In this document: positions 17,061 through 26,280 of the stretch, piece by piece
Layout of the letters: each line of letters begins with the position of its first letter
Numbering within the stretch: the stretch's first letter is position 1
NCBI GenBank assembly: GCA_022750335.1
Contig: JAKIVX010000001.1
Coordinates: forward strand, 67,350 to 131,349
Reading direction: 5' to 3'
Origin: Thermoplasmata archaeon
Lineage (GTDB): Archaea; Thermoplasmatota; Thermoplasmata; Lutacidiplasmatales; UBA184
Length of the DNA stretch: 64,000 nt
The notes under the pieces: generated by a model
What the model saw: only the letters and a program-made list of their open reading frames with translations
Databases searched by the model: none
Told to the model about the DNA's origin: nothing
Made by a program: the position numbers and the translations under genes

Positions 17061-17726
17061 ATGCCCGACCAATTCTCTCTCCTGCTCGAATGGCGTCGCT
17101 CGGAAGCGGCCACCCGAAGCCTCGCGAAGATCCCGCACGACTTCTACTCTGGAACGACGGCCTACCTCCTGGAGGTCCGGCGGTCGTACGAGGCGGACCT
17201 CCGCGAGAACCCTTCGGGCCGCAAGGGCGAGATCTCCCGCCAAACGTACCAGCGGGCTGGCCAGATCGCGCGGGACGTGGTGGAGGCGCGCACCCAGAAA
17301 ATCCTCACATTCGCCTTCCAGACGAGCATCGGCGGTGCCCGCGAACTTCCGAACGCCCTTCCCGAGGAGCGCGAGGTCTACGAGCGGGTCCTTGCCGTGC
17401 TGTTCGAGCACCGGCGCAAGGACGCACCGTATCTGGAGACTCCCACGGCCGCGCTCACGCCCCCCGTAGCGCTTCCCGCTCCGTCGACCCCGTCCGCGAT
17501 CCCCGCCGTGGTCGCCTCCCGACCGTCCAGCCCGACGGCCCGCTCCGCGGCGCCGGTGTTCGTCCGAATCCTCCAGGACGGGCGCCCCATCGAGGTGGGG
17601 GCGGAGACGATCGACCTCCGAAAGGAGGACGTCCTTTCGCTGCCCCCCGAGACAGCGCAGTTGCTCATTCAGGCTCGCATCGCGGAATCGGTCGGGTCGA
17701 CCGACGGTCGTCCCAACGTTACGTAG
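17061..17726 (+). CDS. GINS complex subunit (archaeal Gins15/51 type)
   Basis: GINS joins MCM and GAN/Cdc45 in the replicative helicase. The 221-residue protein has the A-domain pattern LAKIPHDFYSGTTAYLLE and RAGQIARDVVEARTQKIL, a Pro/Ala-rich linker (about 130-165), and a short C-terminal B domain beginning VFVRILQDGRPIEVG. I start at the ATG at 17061; a CTATAG at 17021 may be its promoter. A longer frame from 16980 adds 27 residues without family similarity. It overlaps the convergent MidA gene by 8 bases. Confidence 0.88.
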   Translation: MPDQFSLLLEWRRSEAATRSLAKIPHDFYSGTTAYLLEVRRSYEADLRENPSGRKGEISRQTYQRAGQIARDVVEARTQKILTFAFQTSIGGARELPNALPEEREVYERVLAVLFEHRRKDAPYLETPTAALTPPVALPAPSTPSAIPAVVASRPSSPTARSAAPVFVRILQDGRPIEVGAETIDLRKEDVLSLPPETAQLLIQARIAESVGSTDGRPNVT

Positions 17727-18861
17727 ACGGACGGAACCGGTCGGCCACTCGAGCGGGCGCCAGTTCGATCACGCGGAAACTCTCGAACCCGAACAAGAGA
17801 TTCTTGACGGTCAGGCGGAGCTTCACTTCGTCCTCGGACGAGCGGGTCCGGGCTAGCGCTTCTTCGAACAGACGAGGATATCCCCACGCTCCGAGCGCCA
17901 TCGCTTGGGACCGGTCGGCGACCACTTCGAGGCCCGCCGCGCGAGCGACGCTCCGCAATCGGGTCCAATTGACGAAGGCGGAGAGGTCGTGCTCCCCCGG
18001 GGACTCCAACGGTTCGTCACCGGAGCGGTGCCCCCGGACGGTGGCGAGGGTGCCTTCGGGGTGGGCGCGCACGAGCTCGGTCTCCTCTAGGCCGTAGTCG
18101 TCGATGAGCCACACGCCGGCCACAAGATGATCGGCGATCTCCCTGACCAAGCCCTCGGCCGCGGGCGAGAATTCGACGACCGTGCCCTCGTCGGGCACCG
18201 CCGGCAAGGGGGGCGGCGGAATCGGATCGACGAGCGGAGCTTCGTCCGCCCGGAGGCCAGAAGCCGTCAAGCGCACGCCCAACTCCCGCCACTCGCGACC
18301 CGACCATCGCACCCGGCGCACGGGTTGGGCGTCGAGCAGTTCGTTCGCGACGATCGCGCCCTCGAACGGACCGAGCTCCGAGACCGATTCGACGGTCGAG
18401 ACCCGAAAGCCGAACGGCTGGGACGCGTGACGCGCTCGGCGGAGGGCGGCCGAACGGAGAGGGGTCGACCGCTCGACGAGGACGATCCGTAGGTTCGGGT
18501 CGTCGGTCCAGTGGGCTCCCAGCGCCGTGACGATCCCCGCCGTGAGCGTGCCGTCTCCCGGCCCGATCTCGAGCAGCGTGAACGGCCGGTCGGCCCCAAG
18601 CTGGACGCGGACCTCTCGGATCCGCTCCGCGAACGCGGCCCCGAAGAGAGGGTGCACGTAGGGAGCGGTGTAGAAATCTCCGGTCGGCCCGAGCGGGGAA
18701 CGGGGACGCGCGTAGTACCCCGCGCCCTCGGTGTACAGCACGAGGTCCATCCAGCGGTCGAAGGGGAGGAATCCGGTCGCATCCGCGCCGTCGCGGGCGA
18801 GCCTCAGGAGTCGGGCGCGCCGGTCCTCCGGAGCCGGGTCGGGGGTCGGGCTCGGGTCCAT
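17719..18861 (-). CDS. MidA/NDUFAF7 family SAM-dependent methyltransferase
   Basis: The 380-residue product matches the MidA family: GDFYTAPYVHPLFGAAFAE, LLEIGPGDGTLTAGI (SAM-binding), IVANELLDAQPVRR and a late LIDDYG. In eukaryotes the homologue NDUFAF7 dimethylates an arginine of the complex I subunit NDUFS2; the archaeal target is unknown. No complex I genes are in the window. It is downstream of the PAC2 gene on the same strand (18 bases), so may be in that operon. Confidence 0.88.
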   Translation of the reverse strand: MDPSPTPDPAPEDRRARLLRLARDGADATGFLPFDRWMDLVLYTEGAGYYARPRSPLGPTGDFYTAPYVHPLFGAAFAERIREVRVQLGADRPFTLLEIGPGDGTLTAGIVTALGAHWTDDPNLRIVLVERSTPLRSAALRRARHASQPFGFRVSTVESVSELGPFEGAIVANELLDAQPVRRVRWSGREWRELGVRLTASGLRADEAPLVDPIPPPPLPAVPDEGTVVEFSPAAEGLVREIADHLVAGVWLIDDYGLEETELVRAHPEGTLATVRGHRSGDEPLESPGEHDLSAFVNWTRLRSVARAAGLEVVADRSQAMALGAWGYPRLFEEALARTRSSEDEVKLRLTVKNLLFGFESFRVIELAPARVADRFRPST

Positions 18862-18879
18862 CGGACGGATTCGGACGCT

Positions 18880-19665
18880 TCAGCCGATGTAGCCGACGTC
18901 TTCCCGGGAAGGGGAGGCTCCGGGACCGGGCGAGTCGGAACTGCGTTGCTCCGCCTCGTGGATCTTGGTGGCGATGCGGTCGATCTCCTGCGCCTTCGAC
19001 TCGAGGGCGGCGAAGTCGAGGTCGAGGTGGAGGACCTTGCAGAGGACCTTCAGGACCGCTTCCGCGCTGCGGGGGTCGACGAAGTAGCCACTCGTCTCCC
19101 CCATGAGGCAGACCCCCTCCATGCCGAAGGTGCGTCCGAGACCGAGGAAGAGTCCGCTCGCGCCGATGAGTCCGCCGCCCGGGTCGTTGCGCGAGAACAC
19201 CACGCCGAACTTCTTCATCGTCTCGACGCGCTGCGAGCTCGTAGCCGCGCCGAGCACCCGCGGGGTTTCGATGACCTTGCCCTGCGCGAATCCCGCCAGC
19301 GTGAAGACGTCCTTGACGCCGAGGTCAGAGCAGTACCGCAGGACCCGCTCGGTGATCTCGTACTGGCCCTCCGGACTGATGCCCTGGTAATCTCCGCCGA
19401 GTACGAGGACGTCCCGCTGGGCGGACGCGGGCGCCTTCCAGTAATACAGTTCGTTGGAGACGAGCCGGATGATGCCTTCCTCGCTGACGTAGACCTGAGG
19501 GGGGAAGAACTTCGAGTGGATCGTGGCGAGGGGCTTGGCCGGCAGCTGGTCGCGGAGATAATCGGCGGCGAGCTTACCGACGTTCCCGACGCCCGGGAGC
19601 CCTTCGATCAGGACGGGGTCGCGAAGGGAAACTTTCTCGAGCGTACGGATTACGACGTCTTCCAC
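18880..19665 (-). CDS. PAC2-family proteasome assembly chaperone-like protein
   Basis: The 261-residue product has the PAC2 family opening (VLIEGLPGVGNVGKLAADYL), the VLVLGGDYQG and YCSDLGVKDVFTLAGFAQG segments and a GASGLFLGLG motif. Archaeal PbaA/PbaB assist 20S proteasome assembly or deliver substrates. The protein ends Tyr-Ile-Gly, which resembles but does not match the HbYX motif used to dock on the proteasome. A CTTTAT about 32-38 bases upstream could be its own promoter, though it also follows the ATPase genes by 63 bases. Confidence 0.85.
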   Translation of the reverse strand: MEDVVIRTLEKVSLRDPVLIEGLPGVGNVGKLAADYLRDQLPAKPLATIHSKFFPPQVYVSEEGIIRLVSNELYYWKAPASAQRDVLVLGGDYQGISPEGQYEITERVLRYCSDLGVKDVFTLAGFAQGKVIETPRVLGAATSSQRVETMKKFGVVFSRNDPGGGLIGASGLFLGLGRTFGMEGVCLMGETSGYFVDPRSAEAVLKVLCKVLHLDLDFAALESKAQEIDRIATKIHEAEQRSSDSPGPGASPSREDVGYIG

Positions 19666-19728
19666 TGTGGCCCTCGTCCGAGCAGCGGAACGGCGGCGAT
19701 AAAGGTTAGGTTACGGGGGGGTAGGCGG

Positions 19729-20496
19729 CTATCCCTTACCGTCCGGCAAGTCCTCGGTGGTCCAGCCGCTCTGCCCGATGCGGGCGCGGGCGATCCGCTG
19801 AAGGTCGGGACGGTTGCGAACCTTCTCGATGAAGAGCGTCGTCTCGTACCGGTTCCCCTTCGGTTCTGCCTTCAGGTGGAAGACGACATCCGCGAGGTCC
19901 TCCAACGCTCCGGTGAACGCGCTGCCATGGCTCGGAGAGTGGACGGCGAGCAGGGCTTGGCCTCCGACCGTCTGGCATCGGTAGCGGATCTGGCGGGCGA
20001 CCGTGGTGACCTCGGCCGGGGCGAGCACCTCCAGAAAGAAGTCGACCGAGTCCAGGACGAGCCGGAAGGGCGTGTCGATGGAGGCGAGGTCCGAGAGCAT
20101 GCGGCTGGTGAGGCTGAACTGGGATGCGACGCGGTCCTTGGGTCGGTCCACCCGCATCTGGTCCAAGGTGAGTCCCTGTTCCCGGGCCTGCGCGATCTCG
20201 AGACCTCGCATGAGGACCCGGTCGTAGTACTCGTCGGCCAGATTGACGATCTTGATGGCGGATGCGTCCCACCCGAACGCTTCGAACGCTTCCTCCACGT
20301 CCCGGGTCCTCTCGTAGGTCGTGTAGAACAGCACCGGGGTTTTCCCGACGCCGGCGTTCGCGAACTGTTTGGCCAAGAGGGGAGCGCCCGAACCGCTCGG
20401 GCCGGTCAATACGGCCATCCATCCCGGCGGAAGGGCGGTCGCGAGCGCCGGGTCCAACTCCGGGATCCCGAGGATCCGGTCGTCGTCGGGAGGCAC
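19729..20496 (-). CDS. RecA/KaiC-like ATPase-fold protein with altered Walker A
   Basis: The 255-residue protein has the layout of a single KaiC domain: ILGIPELDPALATALPPGWM, a P-loop-like stretch, YTTYERTRDVEEAFEAFGWD, then a Walker B-like RLVLDSVDFFLEVL. The P-loop reads GPSGSGAPLL, with Ala-Pro where KaiC proteins have Lys-Thr, so ordinary ATP hydrolysis is doubtful. Its GTG/ATG start shares one base with the stop of the preceding gene. It is the third of three related proteins in a row, only the first of which has an intact motif. Function unknown; archaeal KaiC-like proteins often act as signalling or assembly partners (for example ArlH). Confidence 0.75.
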   Translation of the reverse strand: MPPDDDRILGIPELDPALATALPPGWMAVLTGPSGSGAPLLAKQFANAGVGKTPVLFYTTYERTRDVEEAFEAFGWDASAIKIVNLADEYYDRVLMRGLEIAQAREQGLTLDQMRVDRPKDRVASQFSLTSRMLSDLASIDTPFRLVLDSVDFFLEVLAPAEVTTVARQIRYRCQTVGGQALLAVHSPSHGSAFTGALEDLADVVFHLKAEPKGNRYETTLFIEKVRNRPDLQRIARARIGQSGWTTEDLPDGKG

Positions 20497-21080
20497 TAGG
20501 ATCCCTCCCGCGCGACGTCGATCGTCTCGTCGACGATGAGGTTCAGCATCATCTCGACGGGACTGGTCTGCTCCTCGCCCACGTCCAGGACAACCGTCAG
20601 CACCTGACGGCTCTTCAACATGTTCAGTAAGATGTGGAAGAACTCAGTGAGGAGCTCGGGCGGGTTGTGGATCGCGAGCGAGTTCACGGAATCGATCACG
20701 ACGATCGCCCGCGGGTGCGGGTTCTTCCGCAGGAGGTACTCGACCCGAAGGATGATCGCCTCGAGTGCCCGGGGGCTCTCGATGTATGTCGCATTCGGGA
20801 GCGGGTTGCGATAGTCCATCATGATGTGACTGATCGCGTCCACGAAGGAGATCCGGTCGGGCGCAACGTCCAGGGCCTGGGCGAGGCCCCACACGAACGA
20901 GGCGGGGTTCGTCACGGTGACGTAGATCGTATGGGCGTCGGTCTCGGTCCCGACGTCGCGCAATGTGGCGTTCAGGACCGCAAAATAATGGTCGGCGTAC
21001 TCCTGCGGGTCGAGCTTCAGCGTCACCGCACTTCCCCCCGGGAGCGCCCGCAGGCGCTCACCGATGTCGACCGGCGGCAC
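20496..21080 (-). CDS. RecA-fold protein lacking a Walker A motif
   Basis: This 194-residue protein has a short acidic/hydrophobic start (VTLKLDPQEYADHYFAVLNA), a beta strand TIYVTVTNPASFVWGLAQAL where a P-loop would be expected, and a good Walker B-like strand AIVVIDSVNSLAIHN followed by FHILLNMLKSRQVLTVVLD. This is the core of a RecA/KaiC fold without the nucleotide-binding loop. It starts 3 bases after the intact KaiC-like gene and overlaps the next one, so the three are surely cotranscribed. I infer a non-hydrolysing partner. Confidence 0.7.
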   Translation of the reverse strand: MPPVDIGERLRALPGGSAVTLKLDPQEYADHYFAVLNATLRDVGTETDAHTIYVTVTNPASFVWGLAQALDVAPDRISFVDAISHIMMDYRNPLPNATYIESPRALEAIILRVEYLLRKNPHPRAIVVIDSVNSLAIHNPPELLTEFFHILLNMLKSRQVLTVVLDVGEEQTSPVEMMLNLIVDETIDVAREGS

Positions 21081-21083
21081 GTC

Positions 21084-21878
21084 CTACTGTCCCTCCATCT
21101 GTCCGCCCTTCAAGTGCGGAGCCAAGAGGAGTCCGATCGGAGTCAGCTCAATGACGTACTGGGCCTGCGAATGGGAAGTTCCCCGCATCTTGATGATCTG
21201 AAGGACGCGGAGGATGTCGCCTTGGCGGCGTGCGTTCCAGAGCAGCACGACCCCATCGACGATCGCCTCCTCCACCCCATGGAGGGAGTAGCGGCCCTGG
21301 GTCGGCCCGATCTCCGAAACGAGGAGGGACGTACAGCCGGCATCGCTTAACTCGAGACCGAGGCGGAGCATGAAATCACGGATCCGCTCGTCCCGCCGGA
21401 TCCGGTACCCGACCGACGTAAGACTGTCGAGCACGAGACGCTTCACGCCTAGCTGGCGGACCAGGTCGCGGATGGTACGGATGAGGATGCCGATCTCGTC
21501 CTCGGACAGCTCCTCATGCTCGAGCCCCAAACGCTCGTACAGGACCGGGAGGTCGACAAAGACGAGAGAACCGTTCGTGACGAGTTCCGGACGGAAGAAT
21601 TCGAACGTCGATAGGTTCTGGATCAATTTGTCCGAAGCCTCCGTTACCGAAAGAAAAAGCGACCGCTCGCCGCGCTCGGCGCCTCGAACGAGAAATTCGA
21701 GGCAGAGGGTCGTCTTCCCCGTGCCGACGCTCCCTGCGATGAGCACCATGTTGCCGAGGGGGATCCCTCCGGAGAGGATGTTGTCGAGACCTTCGATGCC
21801 CGTCACGCACCGCTCGAGTTGGGTCGCAGGAGCCATGAGGCCACCCCCGACCGGGGGCGTTGCCGGCGGTACTGCCAT
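21084..21878 (-). CDS. KaiC-like RecA-superfamily ATPase
   Basis: The 264-residue product is one canonical KaiC domain: CVTGIEGLDNILSGGIPLGN, Walker A GSVGTGKTT at 49-57, the catalytic glutamates in LSVTEASDKL, Walker B RLVLDSLTSV, and GVEEAIVDGVVLLWNAR near the end. Starts at residue 1 or at Met15 are both possible. It is 24 bases downstream of the HerA/VirB4-like ATPase gene and 3 bases upstream of the P-loop-less partner. Substrate unknown. Confidence 0.88.
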   Translation of the reverse strand: MAVPPATPPVGGGLMAPATQLERCVTGIEGLDNILSGGIPLGNMVLIAGSVGTGKTTLCLEFLVRGAERGERSLFLSVTEASDKLIQNLSTFEFFRPELVTNGSLVFVDLPVLYERLGLEHEELSEDEIGILIRTIRDLVRQLGVKRLVLDSLTSVGYRIRRDERIRDFMLRLGLELSDAGCTSLLVSEIGPTQGRYSLHGVEEAIVDGVVLLWNARRQGDILRVLQIIKMRGTSHSQAQYVIELTPIGLLLAPHLKGGQMEGQ

Positions 21879-21902
21879 CGGACGAAATGAGCCGACGCCC
21901 CC

Positions 21903-24314
21903 CTAAGAGGGTTGTGTTGTGCGAGCAGCCGAGGCGATCGGGGCCGCTGAGCTCCGGTTCGTGCAAAGTCGAAGGAACCGCTCGCGATCGAGGATCCAGC
22001 AGCGGCCCGCCTTGGAACGCTCCACTCGAAGAAGAGCCCCCTCTCGCGCGAGCAGGGACCCCGTTGTCCGCACCCACCCGGCCCCGGCATCGACCTGCCG
22101 ACGCAGCTGCGCGAGTTCGACGACGAACGGATCGGCTTCGGGGGTCGCTTGGCCGATTCGGTCGATTTCTTCGAGCACGCGTCCGACTCCCCCGAAATCT
22201 TCGGGGGCCGGAACGCCATCGTCCTCCGGACTCACATCGACCGTTGGCGCCACGAACCCCAGTCCCGCCCCATCGTGATGCGAATAACCTGGTTCCGCTC
22301 GGGAGCCGGACCCCACCGCCGACAGCCCCCGATTTGGGAACCGGGCCGTTCGTAACCAATGCACGCTCTCGCCCTTACCGATCAGCACGGCCGCCCGGCC
22401 CCGGGGGAGGGAGAGGAGGGCCGCCGCGTTAATCCCCGGCGCGACCCGGGCCATTTCGCGGGCCTCTTCCGGCGATCCGCGAAATGCGACGATATCGGAC
22501 ACGTTGGTCCAGACGGATTCCGCGACCTGTTCGGGCAGCGAGGCGATGGCCTGGGTCGCTAGGACGACGTGAACGTTCTTTCCCCGCCCCAGGCGGAGCA
22601 TCTCCGCAAGACTCTCGTGGGAGAACCACTGGGCCTCGTCAAGGAACACGAAGGCCTTCGGCGTCTCCGCGCGGGCGAGCAATTCGGACCAGACGAGAGC
22701 GAGCAACACGGACAGGAGGTAGCGCGCGGTGGACTCTCCGACGCGCGCCGCGTCGCCCGAGATCAACACGATTCGCCCGGGTGCGACCAGATCCCGAGCC
22801 CGGAGGGTCGGATGCGGAGCGGCGAGCATCCGGGAGAGCACGGGACTGCGCACTACCTCATGCAGGAGCCGACGAGCCCCATCGGCATCTTCCGGTCGAT
22901 CGCGGATACGATCCGCCAACTCGCGCACCACCTCGCTCGCGACCCCAGGAATCGGGCGTCCTAGGCGCGTCGACGTCGAGAGAAGGGTGTGCGCGTCGAC
23001 GAGCGTTCCTTCTGGAAGTGCGGAAGCCGCGCGAAGCGCGCGGGTGACCATCTCTTCCAGGCGGGGCCCCCAGTAACCGGAGTCCGTGTAGCGTCCGGAG
23101 CGCACCCGACGCAAGGCGTGTACGAGGTCGTTCAGTCGCCGCTCGGAACGGACCGAATCGTCCTCGGCCCCACCCCCGATTCCCTCGAGGGCGTTCAGCT
23201 CGACTCCCAATGACCCGGGCGAGATCCAGAGGCACCGGGCCCGCTCGCCCGCCCCCATCCCTTCGAAGAGCGACCGGACCGTGTCTCCGAGCGGGTCGAA
23301 GATCGTCCCTCCCGATTCCTTGAACGAACGCCGGGCCAGCGCGATCAGGAGCGAACTCTTCCCCATCCCGGTCTGCCCGAGGATGGCGATGTGCCGCCCC
23401 TGTCGGGGCTCGATGGCCGGACCCACGACCGTACCGGCATTCGTCCGACCGAACGGAAGCACACTGCCGAGAGAACCTTCCAGCGGGAGCTCCCCCCCGA
23501 CCGAACTGAAGAGACCGGGCCAGAAGGTGGCCCACTCTTCCAGCGTTACGGTGACGCATCGACTCCGGACCGGTCGGTTCCACGAGCGCGAACTTCCCCG
23601 ATGGAATGTGATCCCGTTCCCTTGGATCGTCCGACTCGCGGCCGAAAGTGCGTCTCCCAGTGAAATTGACCTTCGTGCGGCCGGGCTCCCTTCCGCGATC
23701 TCGAGGTGGACCTCCAACCTCCAAAATAGTGGATGGGCGGCCGAGGCGATCTCGGGGGACCTTGGGCGCTCCCGGGGGGAGTCCCGGTCTCCTCGGTATC
23801 CGACCCGGTCGACCCGCTCGCTCGCACGAGGTGGCCCGGTCCACCAGTAGATGGTGCGGGCCGGGCAGGCCTCCGCCCGAATTCGCACGAGCGCCCCGGG
23901 CGGAGTCGCTCGAAGTGTATCGACCCACCGGTCGAGCAGGGAAGAACACCCTTCGGGACCGAGAGGCTGGGGCCACTCGTGGATGCGTCGAGCTGTCCAC
24001 TCAAGAGGCGCGGCACTGAGTTCATTCCGTCCCGGTGTCACCAGCTCCCATTGGTGCGGGGCGTACGTCTCAGTCACAACCCTCGAAAACCAACGCGTGG
24101 ACCCCGGGTCGACCGTTCGGAGGGTAAGCACGGGGGTCGAACCCGACGTGAGGGCCAGTTCGAGATTCGGTCGGAGCCCTTGGCCGGACCGGAGGGCGTC
24201 GACCAGGGTGGAACGGAACCGGGCTTCTGCGCGAGGGTCCACGGCTTCGACGGCTCCGGGACGGAATCTCCAGATGTCGGCTCTTGGGGCGGAACCGGTC
24301 GATCGACCGTGCAT
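21903..24314 (-). CDS. HerA/VirB4/TraG-like ATPase (DUF87-type)
   Basis: The 803-residue protein has an N-terminal 300-residue region without a recognised domain, then an FtsK/HerA-superfamily motor: GRHIAILGQTGMGKSSLL (Walker A 313-321), TIFDPLGDTVRSLF, and Walker B AFVFLDEAQWF followed by LRLGRGKNVHVVLATQAIAS (the sensor region). These are features of archaeal TraG/VirD4- and HerA-like pumps that move DNA or protein. Residues 680-803 look like a linker plus a wHTH-like end. No NurA, relaxase or pilin gene accompanies it; the KaiC-like trio follows on the same strand. Confidence 0.8.
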   Translation of the reverse strand: MHGRSTGSAPRADIWRFRPGAVEAVDPRAEARFRSTLVDALRSGQGLRPNLELALTSGSTPVLTLRTVDPGSTRWFSRVVTETYAPHQWELVTPGRNELSAAPLEWTARRIHEWPQPLGPEGCSSLLDRWVDTLRATPPGALVRIRAEACPARTIYWWTGPPRASERVDRVGYRGDRDSPRERPRSPEIASAAHPLFWRLEVHLEIAEGSPAARRSISLGDALSAASRTIQGNGITFHRGSSRSWNRPVRSRCVTVTLEEWATFWPGLFSSVGGELPLEGSLGSVLPFGRTNAGTVVGPAIEPRQGRHIAILGQTGMGKSSLLIALARRSFKESGGTIFDPLGDTVRSLFEGMGAGERARCLWISPGSLGVELNALEGIGGGAEDDSVRSERRLNDLVHALRRVRSGRYTDSGYWGPRLEEMVTRALRAASALPEGTLVDAHTLLSTSTRLGRPIPGVASEVVRELADRIRDRPEDADGARRLLHEVVRSPVLSRMLAAPHPTLRARDLVAPGRIVLISGDAARVGESTARYLLSVLLALVWSELLARAETPKAFVFLDEAQWFSHESLAEMLRLGRGKNVHVVLATQAIASLPEQVAESVWTNVSDIVAFRGSPEEAREMARVAPGINAAALLSLPRGRAAVLIGKGESVHWLRTARFPNRGLSAVGSGSRAEPGYSHHDGAGLGFVAPTVDVSPEDDGVPAPEDFGGVGRVLEEIDRIGQATPEADPFVVELAQLRRQVDAGAGWVRTTGSLLAREGALLRVERSKAGRCWILDRERFLRLCTNRSSAAPIASAARTTQPS

Positions 24315-24431
24315 ACCGTCCTCCCCCGGGGCCTACACGATGAGCTCCACGGTGCGGCTGAACGTTGAAACCTGGCCACGAGTCAGTCTCAAGTAATCCG
24401 GGGACCACCGGCGAAGGAAGGCTCTGCGCCG

Positions 24432-25562
24432 ATGTCATCCCTCGAAGAGCACATTACCGAGGTCGAGGACGAGATCAGCCGGACCAAGTACAACAAGGCC
24501 ACCCAACTCCACATCGGCCGTCTCAAGGCCAAGCTCGCCGTCCTCCGACTGGAGAGGGAAACCCGAGCCAAGGGCAAGGGAGGCGGGACCGGTTACAGTG
24601 TCCGAAAGAGCGGGCATGCGACCGTGGGTCTCGTCGGCTACCCGTCGGTCGGTAAGTCGACGCTCCTGAATCGCCTCACCGCGGCCGAGAGTGAAACGGG
24701 CGCTTACGACTTTACGACGCTCACGATCATCCCCGGCATGCTTCGATGGGGCGGGGCCTCGATCCAGATCCTGGATATGCCGGGGCTCGTGCCCGGCGCC
24801 TCGAAGGGAAAGGGTCGGGGGCGGGAAGTGATCTCCGTCGTCCGGTCGACCGACCTCATCCTCTTTCTGATCGACCCGGATCATTCGAACCTTCGGGCCC
24901 TCCAGGCGGAACTGGAAGGGGCGGGAGTTCGGATCAACCAGCGGCCTCCCCGCATCGTGGTCCAGCGCGGGGATCGCGGTGGCCTCACCGTGTCGAGCAC
25001 CGTGCGCTTGACGCACCTGGCCGGCGGACTTGCGGCGCAGATCGCCCGGGAGTTCGGCGTGCACAACGGGTCGATCGTCATTCGGGAGGACGCGACCGCC
25101 GACCAGTTGATCGACGTGCTCGCCGGGAACCGAGTCTATGTGGTCGCACTCAACGCTGTCAACAAGGCAGAAGGTCTGACCGCCGACCAGCGCGCGAAGC
25201 TCGTCGTCGACCTCGCCCCCGCCGAGCCGATCTTCATTTCCGCGCGGGAAAAGCAGGGGCTCGAGGCGCTCGTCGACCGGATCGGGGGGTCGCTCAAGTT
25301 CATCCGGATTTACATGAAACCGCCGGGGCTGCCCCCCGACAAGGAGGAACCGCTGATCCTCCGCAACGGCGACACGATCACGGAGTTGCTCCGCCGGCTT
25401 CCGGGAGACCTGCATCGGACGTTCCGCGCCGCCCAGATCTGGGGACCGAGTGCCCGCTTCCCGGGTCAGACGGTCGGCCGCGACCACGTCCTGGAGGACG
25501 AGGACATCGTCACCGTCGTCGTCGCTCGCGGGACGGCTCGCGCCGTGGCCGAAGCACCGTAG
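24432..25562 (+). CDS. DRG-family GTP-binding protein with TGS domain
   Basis: The 376-residue product matches archaeal/eukaryal DRG: an N-terminal helical domain (EVEDEISRTKYNKATQLHIG), G1 GYPSVGKST at 69-77, G2 around YDFTTLTIIPG, G3 DMPGLVPGAS, an NAVNKAEG-type G4 region, and a C-terminal TGS domain (about 300-370). DRG proteins are ribosome-associated GTPases. Its end overlaps the convergent flpA by 53 bases. The ATG at 24432 is preceded by GAAGGAAGG, a weak ribosome-binding site. Confidence 0.93.
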   Translation: MSSLEEHITEVEDEISRTKYNKATQLHIGRLKAKLAVLRLERETRAKGKGGGTGYSVRKSGHATVGLVGYPSVGKSTLLNRLTAAESETGAYDFTTLTIIPGMLRWGGASIQILDMPGLVPGASKGKGRGREVISVVRSTDLILFLIDPDHSNLRALQAELEGAGVRINQRPPRIVVQRGDRGGLTVSSTVRLTHLAGGLAAQIAREFGVHNGSIVIREDATADQLIDVLAGNRVYVVALNAVNKAEGLTADQRAKLVVDLAPAEPIFISAREKQGLEALVDRIGGSLKFIRIYMKPPGLPPDKEEPLILRNGDTITELLRRLPGDLHRTFRAAQIWGPSARFPGQTVGRDHVLEDEDIVTVVVARGTARAVAEAP

Positions 25563-26280
25563 GCCGCGCGGGGCCGAGACGCCCCGCCCGAACCGAACCG
25601 CCGACGAGATAGTGCCCCTTGTGAAACGGGTCAAGGCGAACGGTCGGTTCGAGGTCGAGCAGGTCGGCGAGGAGCTCCTCCGCGCGACGCACGTGCTGCG
25701 GCGCGGTCGCGTCCCGGCCCATGCTGGCCGTCTTGAGTGCGACTAGGACCGAAGCCCCGGCACCCTCGAGGAGGAGGGTCGCGTTCGCGAGCACGATCTC
25801 CACCTGGTCCGCCTGCGCGATGTCGGCGTAGATCCCGTGCGCCGGAGGAACGAGCCCCGCATAGACGGTCGGCTCGCGCGCATCACCCAGGATCGGGAGT
25901 AAGTTCGGCCACCGATCGGCCAGGGAAACGAGTCGCGAGAACGGCCGCAAACTCCGCTCGACCGCGTAGACGCGTCCGGTCGGCCCGACCAGGTCCGCGA
26001 CATGGGACGCGGTGGTCCCACTCGCCGCGCCAAGGTACAACCAGCCTTCCCCCGGCGTGGGCACGGGACCGCTCCACCCTTTGACGATCGCCGCCGAAAG
26101 TTTGCTCCGGGCCGGTTCGAAGGATCGGTACGATCGTCCGTCCGACTCCGTCCAACGTTCTCCGTACACGGAGGGCTCCCGTCCGACGGTCTCGGTCCAG
26201 AACTCGGTGCGGTCGGGCCGCCGAAGGACGGCGAGGCGGGGGCTGTCCGGTGCGGAGTGGAACGAGCGGCCCTCTCTCAT
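25510..26280 (-). CDS. flpA: Fibrillarin-like rRNA/tRNA 2'-O-methyltransferase
   Basis: Fibrillarin is the methyltransferase of box C/D sRNPs. The 256-residue product has an N-terminal region with SVYGERW and YRSFEPARSKLSAAI, the SAM site YLGAASGTTASHVADLVG, VYAVERS, and the ADIAQADQVEI segment. The C-terminus carries about 30 extra Arg/Pro-rich residues that overlap the DRG gene. The start ATG overlaps the nop5 stop (ATGA), as expected because Nop5 and fibrillarin act together. Confidence 0.93.
   Translation of the reverse strand: MREGRSFHSAPDSPRLAVLRRPDRTEFWTETVGREPSVYGERWTESDGRSYRSFEPARSKLSAAIVKGWSGPVPTPGEGWLYLGAASGTTASHVADLVGPTGRVYAVERSLRPFSRLVSLADRWPNLLPILGDAREPTVYAGLVPPAHGIYADIAQADQVEIVLANATLLLEGAGASVLVALKTASMGRDATAPQHVRRAEELLADLLDLEPTVRLDPFHKGHYLVGGSVRAGRLGPARPTVLRPRREPSRERRRR

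Noticed and set aside
18511-20499. A 662-codon plus-strand frame across MidA, PAC2 and a KaiC-like gene
   Set aside because: It crosses three recognisable minus-strand genes and has shadow composition.
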